From DASVTR01 sp033855775 (GTDB taxonomy: Bacteria > Acidobacteriota > Blastocatellia > Pyrinomonadales > Pyrinomonadaceae): a stretch of DNA of 64,000 nucleotides. The position numbers and the translations under genes were made by a program. Below, one piece after another: positions 1-9,254 of this stretch. Each line of letters begins with the position of its first letter. The first letter of the stretch is position 1. The notes beneath the pieces were generated by a model. That model was not told the DNA's origin. It ran no database searches and was given only the letters and a program-made list of their open reading frames with translations. The stretch is from the NCBI GenBank assembly GCA_033855775.1, contig JAWVFT010000047.1, positions 1-64,000 on the forward strand, in the 5' to 3' direction.

Positions 1-290
1 GTTGATTCAAAGAACCAATATTCAGAACGCATCGCAGGTGCGTTCGACTGAAGGTCTATTCATTCATTGTTACGGCAAACTGGCTGCGGCTTGTTTACTC
101 TTAACTTTCAACTCTTGATTCACATTATTGATGAATGATGAGACGTGATTGATGAGAGATGAGCGACGATTGATGATTAACGAATGATGACGGCGCGACC
201 GTTGAAAGTTGAATCGCTGCGCCTTCATCATTCATAATCGCGCTTGTCCGGCAATCCATTTGTGTGAGCGAAGGCGGCGACGGGAAAATT
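1..290. other. Leader region before the PTS genes; no gene seen
   Basis: No convincing coding frame. From about 100 to 235 the sequence is built from imperfect GATGA-type words and contains two inverted pairs: AACTTTCAAC (103-112) with GTTGAAAGTT (201-210), and ATGAATGATGA (131-141) with TCATCATTCAT (224-234). The pairs interleave rather than nest. This is the first member of the repeat class seen throughout the window. No clear promoter was identified for the downstream operon. Confidence 0.6.
103..234. repeat. Intergenic inverted repeat made of GATGA-like words
   Basis: The inner part reads as degenerate tandem words of the GATGA/GATGAGAG type. The outer 10-bp arms AACTTTCAAC/GTTGAAAGTT are perfect inverses, and ATGAATGATGA recurs as its reverse complement. 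It sits just upstream of the EIIA gene. Confidence 0.6.
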
Positions 291-755
291 ATGGCGGAGC
301 AAATTGAAAAATCCGGCGCGGGCGGGCGCGCTGCGGGCGAGCGCAAGGTGGCGGGCGTCATCGTCTCGCACGGCCAGTTGGCGGGCGAGTTGCTGGCGGC
401 AGCCGAAATGATAATCGGCTCCGTCTCGCACATCACGGCTGTCTCAATCGGCTGGCACGACGACGTTGAGGCGGCGCATAACGAAGTCGAACGCGCCATC
501 TCCCGTGTCTCGCAGGGGCGCGGCGTGCTGCTCCTGACCGACATGTTCGGCGGCACGCCGACCAACATCGCTTCCATGTTTCTGGCCGAAGATGAAGTTG
601 AAGTCGTCACGGGCGTCAATCTGCCGATGGTCATCAAGCTGGCCAGCCAGCCGGAGGAAGAATCGCTGGCGGCGGTCGCGCGGCGCGTGCGCGACCAGGG
701 GCAGGAAGGCATCTATCTGGCGGGCGATTTGCTCGCGCCGCAGAAGAAGGGCTGA
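291..755 (+). CDS. PTS EIIA component, mannose family
   Basis: This is a cytoplasmic phosphocarrier of the mannose-type EIIA fold. It accepts phosphate from HPr on a histidine, which I see as His27 in the motif IVSHGQLAGELL. The family motif LLLTDMFGGTPTN follows, and the protein has the expected length for a free EIIA domain (154 aa). I prefer the ATG at 291 (GGGA 8-11 bases upstream) over the GTG at 264, because the extra residues would be a non-conserved, Gly-rich extension. HPr and enzyme I follow with 7-bp and overlapping junctions, so the three are probably one operon. No EIIB, EIIC or EIID lies in the window, so the set may act in regulation rather than sugar uptake; that is inference. 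Confidence 0.88.
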   Translation: MAEQIEKSGAGGRAAGERKVAGVIVSHGQLAGELLAAAEMIIGSVSHITAVSIGWHDDVEAAHNEVERAISRVSQGRGVLLLTDMFGGTPTNIASMFLAEDEVEVVTGVNLPMVIKLASQPEEESLAAVARRVRDQGQEGIYLAGDLLAPQKKG

Positions 756-762
756 GGCCGCA

Positions 763-1041
763 ATGGTCGAACAACGCGTGGTCGTCACCAATCGTCTCGG
801 CCTGCATGCGCGCGCCGCTGCCCTTTTGGTGCGAACGGCTTCATGCTTTCAGAGCGCGCTGCGCCTGGAGCGATTGGACGGCACGGCGGCGGCTGATGCC
901 AAGTCAATCCTGAGCGTTTTGATGCTGGCGGCGGCGCGCGGCACGGAGTTGCGAGCCGTCGCTGAGGGCGCGGACGAAGGGGAAGCGATGGGCGCGCTGT
1001 GTCGTCTTTTCAGTGACGGCTTCGGAGAGAACGAGCAGTGA
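763..1041 (+). CDS. ptsH: Phosphocarrier protein HPr
   Basis: Small cytosolic phosphocarrier of the PTS, 92 aa, close to the usual 85-90. The active-site histidine is His15 in NRLGLHARAAALLV, the exact spacing of classical HPr. Ser48 in DAKSILSVLML aligns with the regulatory serine (Ser46) that HPr kinase phosphorylates in many bacteria, although the sequence around it is not the canonical SIMGVMSL. The ATG at 763 was chosen because the family begins 14 residues before the histidine; the frame stays open upstream but that part has no homology. Its last four bases overlap the GTG start of enzyme I (GTGA), which suggests translational coupling. Confidence 0.93.
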   Translation: MVEQRVVVTNRLGLHARAAALLVRTASCFQSALRLERLDGTAAADAKSILSVLMLAAARGTELRAVAEGADEGEAMGALCRLFSDGFGENEQ

Positions 1042-2828
1042 GCGGGCGTCGTCAAAGAAGAGAGACGAAGTGGACGGGCCTTGGTGTCTCGGACGGCGTG
1101 GTCGTCGGGCGCGTGCTGCGGATTTTCAACGGCGCGCGGCAGGTCTATCGCGCGACGCTGGAAGAGGCGGACATTGAGCGAGAGATGCGCCGTTTGCGCG
1201 CCGCCGTGCGTCTCGCGCGCCGACAGTTGTTGGCCGTCAAAGCGCGCGCCGAAGTAGAGTTGGGCGCGGAGCACGCCTACATCTTCGACGCGCACTTGCT
1301 GATGCTCGAAGACCGCAAGCTGCTCGAAGACATAGAGAGCTACATTCGTGTGGAGCGCGCCAATGCCGAATGGGCCGTCAAGGTCGCGGCCGACCGCTTG
1401 CTCGCCGTCTACTCGGAAATCAAGGACGACTACCTGCGCGAGCGCGGCTCGGACATTGAGGATGTCATGCAGCGCATTCTCGTCGCCCTGAGCGGCGAGC
1501 CGCCGCTTCATCGTCAATTGACGGAAGCCGCCATCATCGTTGCCGAAGACTTGTTGCCCTCGACGGTCGCCGAGTTGGACTTCGACCACGCGCGCGCCAT
1601 CGCGACGGACGCCGGAGGCTGGACTTCGCACACGGCCATCATCGCCCGCGCGCTTGGGATTCCGGCGGTCGTCGGCTTGCGCGATTTGCATTGGCAGGCG
1701 CGCACCGGCGACGAGATTGTGATAGACGCTCTCAAGGGCGAAGTGATACTGCATCCCGCGCCGGAGACAATCGAACACTATCGCGCCAACTCCGCCCCGG
1801 CTTCAGTCTCGCGGCAGGCGGCAACCGAAGCGGGGCGCGGGCCTTTGCTGACGCTCGACGGCGTTGAAGTCACCTTGCGGGCCAACGTCGAACTGCCGGC
1901 CGAGTATGAAGGCGTGCGTCGCTTCGGAGCGCGCGGCATCGGGCTGTATCGCTCCGAGTTCTTGTTGTCGCATCGCGGCGCGATGCCGGATGAAGACGCG
2001 CAGCGGCAAGCTTACGTGGAGATTGCGCGCCTCGCAGGCGACGACGGCGCGACGATTCGTTTGTTTGACCTCGGCGGCGACAAGACGGCGGGCAGTTCAG
2101 TTGAGACGGAACGCAACCCGGCTCTGGGCTTGCGCGCGATTCGCTTCAGCCTGCTTCGTGAAGATGTGCTGCGCACGCAAACGCGCGCCGTCTTGCGAGC
2201 CGCCGTCGAAGGGTCGCTCGACATTGTGTTGCCAATGGTTTCGGATGTCTCGGACGTGCGGCGCGCGCGGCGGATAATTGACGAGGAGCGAGCGCGGCTG
2301 GAAGATGAAGGCGCGGCGATTGGGGCCGTCAGAATCGGAGCGATGATTGAAGTGCCGTCCGCTGTTTTCACTGCCGACAAGCTTGCGCGTGAAGTTGATT
2401 TCTTCAGCCTTGGGACAAACGACCTGGTGCAATATCTGTTGGCCGTTGACCGCGGCAATGAGGAAGTCGCCGACTGGTTTCGCTCGCTGCATCCGGCTGT
2501 GTTGCAGTCGGTCAAGCGCACGCTCGACGCGGCGCGCGACGCGGGGATTCCGGCCAGCGTGTGCGGCGAGATGGCTGCGACGCCCGTTTATACTGTCGTC
2601 CTGCTCGGCCTCGGCGCGACCGATTTCAGCATGACTTCATCTTCGATTCCGCGCGTTCGCCGCACGCTCGCGGGAATCGCCGCGACGGATGCGCGCGCCA
2701 TCGCCGCCGAGTGTCTCGACTGCGCGACGGCGGACGAGGTTGAAGAATTGGTGAGGGCGCGTTTCAGTTCTCTCTGGCCGCAGCTTTTTCCGCCAAAATC
2801 CTTGCCAGCATTAAGAAGTCGAGAGTAA
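1038..2828 (+). CDS. ptsI: PTS enzyme I (phosphoenolpyruvate-protein phosphotransferase)
   Basis: Transfers phosphate from PEP to HPr. The length of 596 aa fits the family (about 570-590). Visible landmarks: the phosphohistidine motif GGWTSHTAIIARALGIPA with His198; the PEP-binding barrel segments RIGAMIEVPSAV and FFSLGTNDLVQYLLAVDRGN; and the C-terminal VCGEMAA with the catalytic cysteine. The GTG start overlaps the HPr stop by four bases. The gene closes the EIIA-HPr-EI operon; about 150 bp without an obvious gene follow. No domain is missing. Confidence 0.95.
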   Translation: MSGRRQRRETKWTGLGVSDGVVVGRVLRIFNGARQVYRATLEEADIEREMRRLRAAVRLARRQLLAVKARAEVELGAEHAYIFDAHLLMLEDRKLLEDIESYIRVERANAEWAVKVAADRLLAVYSEIKDDYLRERGSDIEDVMQRILVALSGEPPLHRQLTEAAIIVAEDLLPSTVAELDFDHARAIATDAGGWTSHTAIIARALGIPAVVGLRDLHWQARTGDEIVIDALKGEVILHPAPETIEHYRANSAPASVSRQAATEAGRGPLLTLDGVEVTLRANVELPAEYEGVRRFGARGIGLYRSEFLLSHRGAMPDEDAQRQAYVEIARLAGDDGATIRLFDLGGDKTAGSSVETERNPALGLRAIRFSLLREDVLRTQTRAVLRAAVEGSLDIVLPMVSDVSDVRRARRIIDEERARLEDEGAAIGAVRIGAMIEVPSAVFTADKLAREVDFFSLGTNDLVQYLLAVDRGNEEVADWFRSLHPAVLQSVKRTLDAARDAGIPASVCGEMAATPVYTVVLLGLGATDFSMTSSSIPRVRRTLAGIAATDARAIAAECLDCATADEVEELVRARFSSLWPQLFPPKSLPALRSRE

Positions 2829-2979
2829 AATCCAACGCGGCTTCAACTTCAGTCAGCGCGAAAAATTTAATCGAAGCAAGCCGACCTGACGGCTCATCAT
2901 GACATGGCTCTGGGCGCGCTCTTCGGGCGTCGGCGAACCGGGGCTGAACTTCCAATCTTTTTAACATCGGAGAGTAGCG

Positions 2980-5121
2980 ATGCGTAATCGCTTGAGCGCT
3001 ACGAACGTGCGGCAGTTGTCCCGGCGCAGAAGAATTGGCGCGGCTTACGCCGTAGCGGCGCTGCTGTTTTTCGCGCTCGGCTTCGCTGTGCTGAACGACG
3101 GCTTTCAAACATCCGCCGCCGCCACGCCGATGCAGTTGGTGCGCCTGAACGTCGCCGAAGAGTCGGGCATGGTGCGAATCGAGATTACCGCTGACGGCTC
3201 GTTTGGCGACGCCGTAGTCGAGCAGCTATCGCGCGGGCGCGAGACTGTGATTCGCATTCGCGGCGCTCGCTCGCTGCTGCGCCCGAGCTATGCGATTAAC
3301 GACGAACTGGCGGGCGGCGTTAGAGTTCATTCCGGCGAACGCGACGGCGAGCCGTACGTGGATGTCTCCATCTCGCTTGGCAACGGCGCGACGCTCGCTC
3401 AAAAGCGAAGCTTCAATCGTCTCATCATCGGCATCGCCACAGACTTCGCGCGCCTGCGACGACGCGCGCCCACAGGAGCAGGCAGCGGCGGCGCGGAACT
3501 CGCGCGCAGGGAAACGAAAACGCCGCGCGCCCTTGAGAGCAACGCTTTCGTCGCTCGCGCAGCCGAGCCGCCTCCTGCGCCCGCGAGCGCGAAGCCGAGC
3601 GAGGCGGCGAACGTCAATCCTTTAATTCAACTCGATTCGTCTTCAACGGTCAGCTACACGCCCGTCTTAGCCAGCATTCCGAAAGCTTCGCTGCGCAGCC
3701 GCCCACTCTGGAACAGGCTGCCCAACTCGCCGCTTCGACTCAGGAACGAAAATAATCTGAGCCGCGCGGAAGACTCTCCGCTCATGTTGGACGCCTCCGT
3801 GCCGTCAGCCGAGCCGTCCATCCTTAACTTCGTTCCGATGACGATTGAAGCTCCGGGCGCGACTCGCGGCGCATGGGTTCCGGGGACGACGACTGCCACC
3901 GAGGACAACATCGGCGGGCGAGCCTTCGGGGCGGGCGTCCTGCGACCGTCGTTTCTCTTCGGCGCTCTCTTCAACGATAACTATTTTTATCGCTCGACCG
4001 AAGGGCGAAACATGGGCGTCTTTACTTTCGCCCCGCGCATTGAATATGAGATACCGGGCGAAGAGCGCGCCCTGCGCCTTGCCTATGAAGCGAGGCTGCG
4101 AAAGCTGTCGAACGGCAAGTGGGCCAACGGCCATCTGTTCGACTTTGACATGCGAGCGGATTTGACTTCCTCCATTCGTCTCGGCGTGCGCGACCATTTT
4201 GTGCGCTCCGCGCTCGACCCGCGCGAGTACGACCCGGCGGGCGAAGTCTACATCGTCGGCGACACTTTCTCGCGCAACGATTTCGACGCGCGCTTCGATT
4301 TCGCCGTCGGACAGCGCAACCGCATCGGCCTCGACCTCGGCTCCAACATCGTGCGCTGGAGCAAGTCGCACATCGACTCGGCCCCGCTCTTCATAGACTA
4401 CGAAGACATCAACGCCGCGCTCTCCTTCGAACGCGACATCTCCGAAGAGACGACGGCCACGCTCTCCTTCAGCTTCACAGACACGAATACGAGCGCGCCG
4501 CTGCGCCCGCAGTTTAACGGCCTGAGCGACCATCGCCGCTACGCCCTTGAAATCGGCGGGCGCACGAAGGTGACCGAGACGAGCGGCCTGGCCCTGCGCG
4601 CGGGCTACGAGCGCAGCGATTATCGCAACGCGCCGGACCAGAACGACTTCAACAGCCTCGTCTTCGACCTGCTCTATCGCAGCGATTTGACGGAAAAAAC
4701 AAATTTACAGTTCGCGGCTCTGCGAAAAACGCAGGTTTCGACGTTTAATCTAGAAGGAGGCAACGCGCGGCTCGTCACGACGGGCGGGTCGGCACGCCTT
4801 GAGACGGCGGCAAGGGAGACTGTCAGATTGGCTTTGAGCCTTTATTATCAACGCTTAGGCTTCCCCGTGGCGATTGTTCCGACCTCGACCGCGAGCGGCG
4901 GCCTCTTCGTCGGCGACTTCGCGGGCGAGCGGCGGACAGACCATCTCTACGGATTTAATCTGGAAGCCTCCTATCGTTGGAGCGACCTCTTGCTGTCTCG
5001 TTTAGTGTATAGTTTCTCAAGGCGGGATTCGACGATTCCCGTCCTGACTTTTAATACCAATCGTCTTTCGCTGGTTTTTGAACTCGGTCGCCGCAACGAA
5101 GCGCGCGGTCGCCCGTTCTAA
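2980..5121 (+). CDS. AMIN-like domain protein with outer-membrane beta-barrel region
   Basis: A 713-aa envelope protein. Residues about 19-41 form a hydrophobic signal or anchor. Residues about 50-150 resemble an AMIN-type domain, with short beta strands such as GMVRIEITADGSF and ETVIRIRGAR. A Pro/Ala/Arg-rich stretch follows to about 300. From about 315 to the end the sequence alternates aromatic/hydrophobic and polar residues as in a beta-barrel, ending LVFELGRRNEARGRPF with a terminal Phe, typical of outer-membrane proteins. The next gene is an SLBB polysaccharide export protein, so I infer an exopolysaccharide export or secretion role, comparable to the barrel proteins of PEP-CTERM/EPS loci. 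ATG start with GGAGAG upstream (2969-2974). The family name is not certain. Confidence 0.6.
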   Translation: MRNRLSATNVRQLSRRRRIGAAYAVAALLFFALGFAVLNDGFQTSAAATPMQLVRLNVAEESGMVRIEITADGSFGDAVVEQLSRGRETVIRIRGARSLLRPSYAINDELAGGVRVHSGERDGEPYVDVSISLGNGATLAQKRSFNRLIIGIATDFARLRRRAPTGAGSGGAELARRETKTPRALESNAFVARAAEPPPAPASAKPSEAANVNPLIQLDSSSTVSYTPVLASIPKASLRSRPLWNRLPNSPLRLRNENNLSRAEDSPLMLDASVPSAEPSILNFVPMTIEAPGATRGAWVPGTTTATEDNIGGRAFGAGVLRPSFLFGALFNDNYFYRSTEGRNMGVFTFAPRIEYEIPGEERALRLAYEARLRKLSNGKWANGHLFDFDMRADLTSSIRLGVRDHFVRSALDPREYDPAGEVYIVGDTFSRNDFDARFDFAVGQRNRIGLDLGSNIVRWSKSHIDSAPLFIDYEDINAALSFERDISEETTATLSFSFTDTNTSAPLRPQFNGLSDHRRYALEIGGRTKVTETSGLALRAGYERSDYRNAPDQNDFNSLVFDLLYRSDLTEKTNLQFAALRKTQVSTFNLEGGNARLVTTGGSARLETAARETVRLALSLYYQRLGFPVAIVPTSTASGGLFVGDFAGERRTDHLYGFNLEASYRWSDLLLSRLVYSFSRRDSTIPVLTFNTNRLSLVFELGRRNEARGRPF

Positions 5122-5222
5122 CGAACAGCGAAAACCGACTTTGCGCGGTCAGCGACACACGCCATTGCCCGGCGCGTACTGCTCGCCGCCCTACAAACTT
5201 GAGTTTGGATTTAGAGTGCATC

Positions 5223-6302
5223 ATGAAGAAAGTTGTTTCTGCATTAAGCTTTGCGCTGCTCATCGGCGCGCAGGTCTTGGCCGCGCAGGCGCAGACCAAT
5301 GATGTCCGCGCCGTCACGGCTTCGACGGAAAAAGTGGCTCAGCCCACGCCCGCCAACGCCACTAATCCACAGACCAACCCGGCAGGGAATCTCAACGGCA
5401 CGCCCGTCACCGCAGCGGCGACGCCGCTCCTTGACGCCGGAGCCAACTCCGCGACGAGCGATGCGCCGGGGAAGACTTTGACCACTGTGCCGGGCGCGTC
5501 CGGGCCGGGCGTTACAGCCGCTCAGAATACGAGCGCCGCCGCGCCAGTTGTTAAAGCCCCCGCGCCCGAAACAGTCTATCGCGTCGGGGCGGGCGATGTG
5601 CTCGACATTCGCTTGCTCAACTCTCAAACGCGCGAGTCAACGCTCTTCACCATCATGTCCGGCGGCCTGCTGGAATATCCCCTGGCCGGAGAGCCGCTAC
5701 AGGTCGGCGGCCTCACGGTCGAAGAGATTAACGCGCGGCTGACGACGAAGATTAAGATTTACGACAAGCCGCAACTGCTCGTCAGCGTCCGCGACTACGT
5801 GAGCCATAGCGTGATTATCGCGGGTCTTGTGAATGAGCCGGGCCGGAGAATCTTGCGGCGCGAGGCCGTCCCTTTGTACGTCGTGCTGGCCGAAGCGCAG
5901 CCGCGACCGGAAGCGGGCCGCGCTCTTGTGCTTCGTTCCGGCGACCAGAACATGACCGTTGACTTAACGGACGCGAAGGCCACGGCGATGCTCGTTTTCC
6001 CCGGCGACGTGATTACCTTGTCGGCTCCGCCGCCCGCTCCCCCGCAATTCTTCTACGTCGGTGGGCCGGTCGTTGTCCCCGGCCAAAAAGATTTTCATCC
6101 GGGCATAACGTTGACGCAGGCCGTGCTCGCGGCGGGCGGCGTGACGCGCTTTGCCGGAAGCAAAGTGAAAATCTCGCGCCTCGGCGCGGATGGTCGTCTG
6201 GTTTCGACCGAGCACAATCTCAAACAGATTGAGAGCGGCAAAGTTCCTGACCCAGTGCTGCAACCGGGCGACCGCCTCGAAGTCAGTCGCGGAGGCTGGT
6301 AA
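5223..6302 (+). CDS. Polysaccharide export protein (Poly_export/SLBB family)
   Basis: A Wza-like export component. A signal peptide begins MKKVVSALSFALLIGA and ends near AQAQ. A Thr/Ala/Pro-rich linker covers about residues 25-110. The Poly_export domain starts at VYRVGAGDVLDIRLL (about 117) with GLLEYPLAGEPLQVGGLTVEEI; SLBB-type segments include VIIAGLVNEPG and FYVGGPVVVPGQ, and the end reads LQPGDRLEVSRGGW. No lipobox cysteine is visible, unlike lipidated Wza. I chose the ATG at 5223 because the signal peptide begins there; the TTG at 5199 adds eight unsupported residues. The upstream beta-barrel gene is about 100 bp away. Probably periplasmic or outer-membrane. Confidence 0.85.
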   Translation: MKKVVSALSFALLIGAQVLAAQAQTNDVRAVTASTEKVAQPTPANATNPQTNPAGNLNGTPVTAAATPLLDAGANSATSDAPGKTLTTVPGASGPGVTAAQNTSAAAPVVKAPAPETVYRVGAGDVLDIRLLNSQTRESTLFTIMSGGLLEYPLAGEPLQVGGLTVEEINARLTTKIKIYDKPQLLVSVRDYVSHSVIIAGLVNEPGRRILRREAVPLYVVLAEAQPRPEAGRALVLRSGDQNMTVDLTDAKATAMLVFPGDVITLSAPPPAPPQFFYVGGPVVVPGQKDFHPGITLTQAVLAAGGVTRFAGSKVKISRLGADGRLVSTEHNLKQIESGKVPDPVLQPGDRLEVSRGGW

Positions 6303-6314
6303 AGGAAAGGCGCC

Positions 6315-6387
6315 AGCGAAAAGGCAAAAGGCGACGATAAGAAGTTACCAAAGGCTCGCTCCTTACGTTTTGCTTTTGCCTTTCGCT
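6315..6387. repeat. Inverted repeat with AAAGGC-type tandem words
   Basis: Arm one (6315-6330) reads AGCGAAAAGGCAAAAG. Arm two (6373-6387) reads CTTTTGCCTTTCGCT, its near-perfect inverse. Each arm is itself a tandem of AAAGGC-like words. It lies 13 bp after the stop of the export protein and could act as a 3' hairpin, but there is no clear T-run. Confidence 0.6.
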
Positions 6388-6551
6388 TTCTGCTTCATTT
6401 GCCTTGTCCGCGCGTAGCTGAAAAGGTATCATGCAGCGCATTGGACTGCGGACGCTTGTGAGAGCCCTGCGGCCATGCCTTGCCAGCACCGATAGCTTAG
6501 AACATCTTGCTGCAAAACTTTATCGCCCCATCCTGCCGGAGGTTTACTATC

Positions 6552-9173
6552 TTGCTCAATCGAAACAAACTCGGCGCTTCCGCGCTCGCCTTGGCGCTGC
6601 TTTTTGCTCCCTTCACGCCCATCATCACAATGAGCGTCGCCGCTCGCTCAATTCAGGAAGACGTGCCGAGCGACGCCGAGCAGGCTCTCTTCACGAAAGG
6701 GCAGAACTTATATAATCAGGGCCACTACGATCAGGCCGCCGCCGCGCTTTCCGAGTTTCTCAAGTCGTATCCGAACAGCATCATCACAGACCTGACGCTG
6801 CTCTGGCTTGGACGTTCCTACATGCAACTCGGCAAGATTGCCGAAGCCGAACAGGTCGGCGAGCGCTTGCGTTCCATCAAGGACACTCCCTTTTCAGAAA
6901 TCTACGAAGGCGAGTTGGCGACGGCGCGGCGTGAGAATGCCGGGCGAGCCGTTTCCACAAACACGACCGCGCGCAATACTGCCAATACCAACGCTCAGCC
7001 CGTAGCCAGAAGAATCGAATCGAAGCCGCCCACCAATCGAAACGCGACCACGACGACTCAGCCCGTCGCCACCGCCACGCCAACGCCTGAGCCGTCGCGC
7101 ACTGGCTTGAACATCAATAACAAGACTCCACAAAATACGGGAGTCGCGGCGCGCTCGAAACCAACCCCGACGCCGACGCCCACCGCAACCACAGTCGCTA
7201 AAAACACTGCCGTGCCGCGCTTGATTGCCGCGACCCCTGCGTCGAGCGAAGCCACGCCGCCTGTCAACGCTAATAGCACAAGCCGCGGGCGCTTCGTCGG
7301 TGGACGCCGTGGCAGCCGCAGAACGACTGCGCCGTCTACCGCCGCGGCAAACGTTAACGCCAACGCCAACGCCAATCAATCGCAGCCCGTGACGAAGCCT
7401 TCGGCTCCGTCCGTGATCGCCAGTAACAGGCCGGTCAACGTTAACAACTCCGGCGGGCCGCAACGCCCTTCGATGCCGTCCACCACGCGGACGACGACGG
7501 CTTCTCCCGTCTCAAGCAATCGCGTGAACAACAGCGGCAACAGCAATAGCTCCGCCGAACTGACGGCTGGCCCCGTCAACTATAATTCGTCGCAGAGCAG
7601 CGCGAGCATCGTCACGCCGACTGCTCGCCCGACCACGCAGCCGTCATTCGTCCCGGCTCCGGCGACAACCTCGGCGCAGAGCACGGACAGCCTTGTCTTG
7701 ACCGTCAAGCAAGTTCCGAATCTCTTGCTCGCGCTGCGTCGTCCGGCGGAAACGGCGTCGCCCGGCCAGCCCGTGCAACTGCCGCTCACCGTGCAGAACA
7801 CAGGCAACAAGGAAGACCAGTTTCGCCTTGAGACGGATTTGCCCGCAGAGTTTCAGCCGAGCTTCAGTCTCGCGCAGGGCGGCGGCGACACGGGCCTGCC
7901 GATTCTCGTCACGCCGCAACTGGCGCGCGGAGCCAGCGTCGATGTCATCCTTAATCTACGCATTCCTGAGACGGCGACCGACGGCCAGCAGCGCGGCTTC
8001 TTCGTGCGCGCAGCGTCGCAGGCCGACTACCAGATTTTGAAAGTCGCGGACGGCACGATTAACATCGTCGCCGCAGCGCTCGGCGCAAACTCCGCCGCTT
8101 CGCAAACATCCGTCATGCCCGGCGACACCTTTACGCAGACCATCACCGTGCGCAATCAAGGCAGCGCGCCCGCGCGCGGCACACGCGCCGATTTCGTCTT
8201 CAACCCAAACTTCGAATTGGTCAGCGCCAGTCCTAGCCCGATTAACTACGACCGCTCATCGCGGACAGCCATCTGGAGTCTCGGCGATGTCGGGGCGCGC
8301 GACACGCGCGACATCAACGTCGTCTTGCGCGCCGTTCCGAACGCGCTGGCCGCCACCTCTTCGCTCGGACGCGGCGCAGTCCGCACACAATCTTTGCCGC
8401 TCGGCTCAAACTTCGATAGCCCGTCCATCACCGTCGGCAAAGTCCCGCGCGCTCGCATCGACGCCGTTTCCATCGGCCTGACGACGACGCCGGGCGACAC
8501 CATGTACGTTCCGTTCATCGTCAGGAATCCGGGCAACAGCCGCGACGCTTACGATCTTTTGATAACGGCGCCGAACGCGCCCGCCGCCACCATCTACGCA
8601 GACAACAACGGCGACGGCCAGCATCAGGACTCGGAATCTGTCGTCACGCAAACAGCCGCGCTCGACCCGCAGGGCGGACAGTTTCCGATGCTCCTGCGAG
8701 TGCAGATTCCGGCCAGCACGCCCGACGGCCAGCAGTATTCCTACAGCGTCGTCGCGCGTTCGCAGTTGAGCAATCGCGCGGCATCTGAAGCCAACACGGT
8801 GCTGCGTGTGGCGACGCCGCGCGTCCACGTTCGCACGGAGTTTGCTTCGGACGCGCCCGCGCCCGGCGAGACAGTCTTCTATCGTCTGGTGCTCGTCAAC
8901 GAAGGCAGCGGTCTGGCGAAGAACCTGGTCGTCTCGGAACTCTTGCCGGACGCTTTAGAGTTCGTCAGTTCCGACCCTTCGTTGAATCCGCAGGACGCGC
9001 CCGGCTCCGCGCAACGCTTCACCTGGCGCGTGCCGGAACTCGCTCCCGGCGATACGACCATCCTGCGCATCGCCGTGCGCCTGCGCCAGAACTTGCAGGC
9101 CGACACCAACCTGCGCACCAGCCATTCACTCAACTATCAGGACACGAACGGCAACGGCTACACGGGCCAGTAG
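6552..9173 (+). CDS. Secreted TPR protein with low-complexity linker and DUF11-like repeats
   Basis: An 873-aa envelope protein. The TTG at 6552 is preceded by GGAGG (6538-6542) at 9-bp spacing and begins a signal peptide with core ALALALLFAPFTPIITM. Residues about 42-110 form TPR-like helices (QNLYNQGHYDQAAAALSEFL, then a second pair). From about 130 to 375 the chain is Thr/Asn/Pro/Ala-rich low complexity, with PTPTPTPTATT and NVNANANANQ runs. Four beta-sandwich repeats of DUF11/CARDB type follow, recognisable by PGQPVQLPLTVQNTGNK, PGDTFTQTITVRNQGS, PGDTMYVPFIVRNPGN and PGETVFYRLVLVNEGSG. Probably a surface or periplasmic scaffold; no catalytic motif is visible. It shares direction with the export genes. 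Confidence 0.7.
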   Translation: MLNRNKLGASALALALLFAPFTPIITMSVAARSIQEDVPSDAEQALFTKGQNLYNQGHYDQAAAALSEFLKSYPNSIITDLTLLWLGRSYMQLGKIAEAEQVGERLRSIKDTPFSEIYEGELATARRENAGRAVSTNTTARNTANTNAQPVARRIESKPPTNRNATTTTQPVATATPTPEPSRTGLNINNKTPQNTGVAARSKPTPTPTPTATTVAKNTAVPRLIAATPASSEATPPVNANSTSRGRFVGGRRGSRRTTAPSTAAANVNANANANQSQPVTKPSAPSVIASNRPVNVNNSGGPQRPSMPSTTRTTTASPVSSNRVNNSGNSNSSAELTAGPVNYNSSQSSASIVTPTARPTTQPSFVPAPATTSAQSTDSLVLTVKQVPNLLLALRRPAETASPGQPVQLPLTVQNTGNKEDQFRLETDLPAEFQPSFSLAQGGGDTGLPILVTPQLARGASVDVILNLRIPETATDGQQRGFFVRAASQADYQILKVADGTINIVAAALGANSAASQTSVMPGDTFTQTITVRNQGSAPARGTRADFVFNPNFELVSASPSPINYDRSSRTAIWSLGDVGARDTRDINVVLRAVPNALAATSSLGRGAVRTQSLPLGSNFDSPSITVGKVPRARIDAVSIGLTTTPGDTMYVPFIVRNPGNSRDAYDLLITAPNAPAATIYADNNGDGQHQDSESVVTQTAALDPQGGQFPMLLRVQIPASTPDGQQYSYSVVARSQLSNRAASEANTVLRVATPRVHVRTEFASDAPAPGETVFYRLVLVNEGSGLAKNLVVSELLPDALEFVSSDPSLNPQDAPGSAQRFTWRVPELAPGDTTILRIAVRLRQNLQADTNLRTSHSLNYQDTNGNGYTGQ

Positions 9174-9208
9174 CAGAGCTTCGTCTCCGGCGGTGTAATC
9201 GAACTGAT

Positions 9209-9240
9209 GGGGCGGCGCACATTGGCCGCCCCTTTCTCTT
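9209..9240 (+). terminator. Rho-independent terminator
   Basis: Stem GGGGCGGC/GCCGCCCC with an 8-base loop, followed by TTTCTCTT. It lies 35 bp after the stop of the TPR/DUF11 gene and separates it from the next gene. Confidence 0.85.
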
Positions 9241-9254
9241 GTGAGAAATCTAAG

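Noticed and set aside
849..1778. Long reading frame opposite to enzyme I (309 codons)
   Set aside because: Lies fully antisense to ptsI, has no family features, and such frames are common opposite GC-rich genes.
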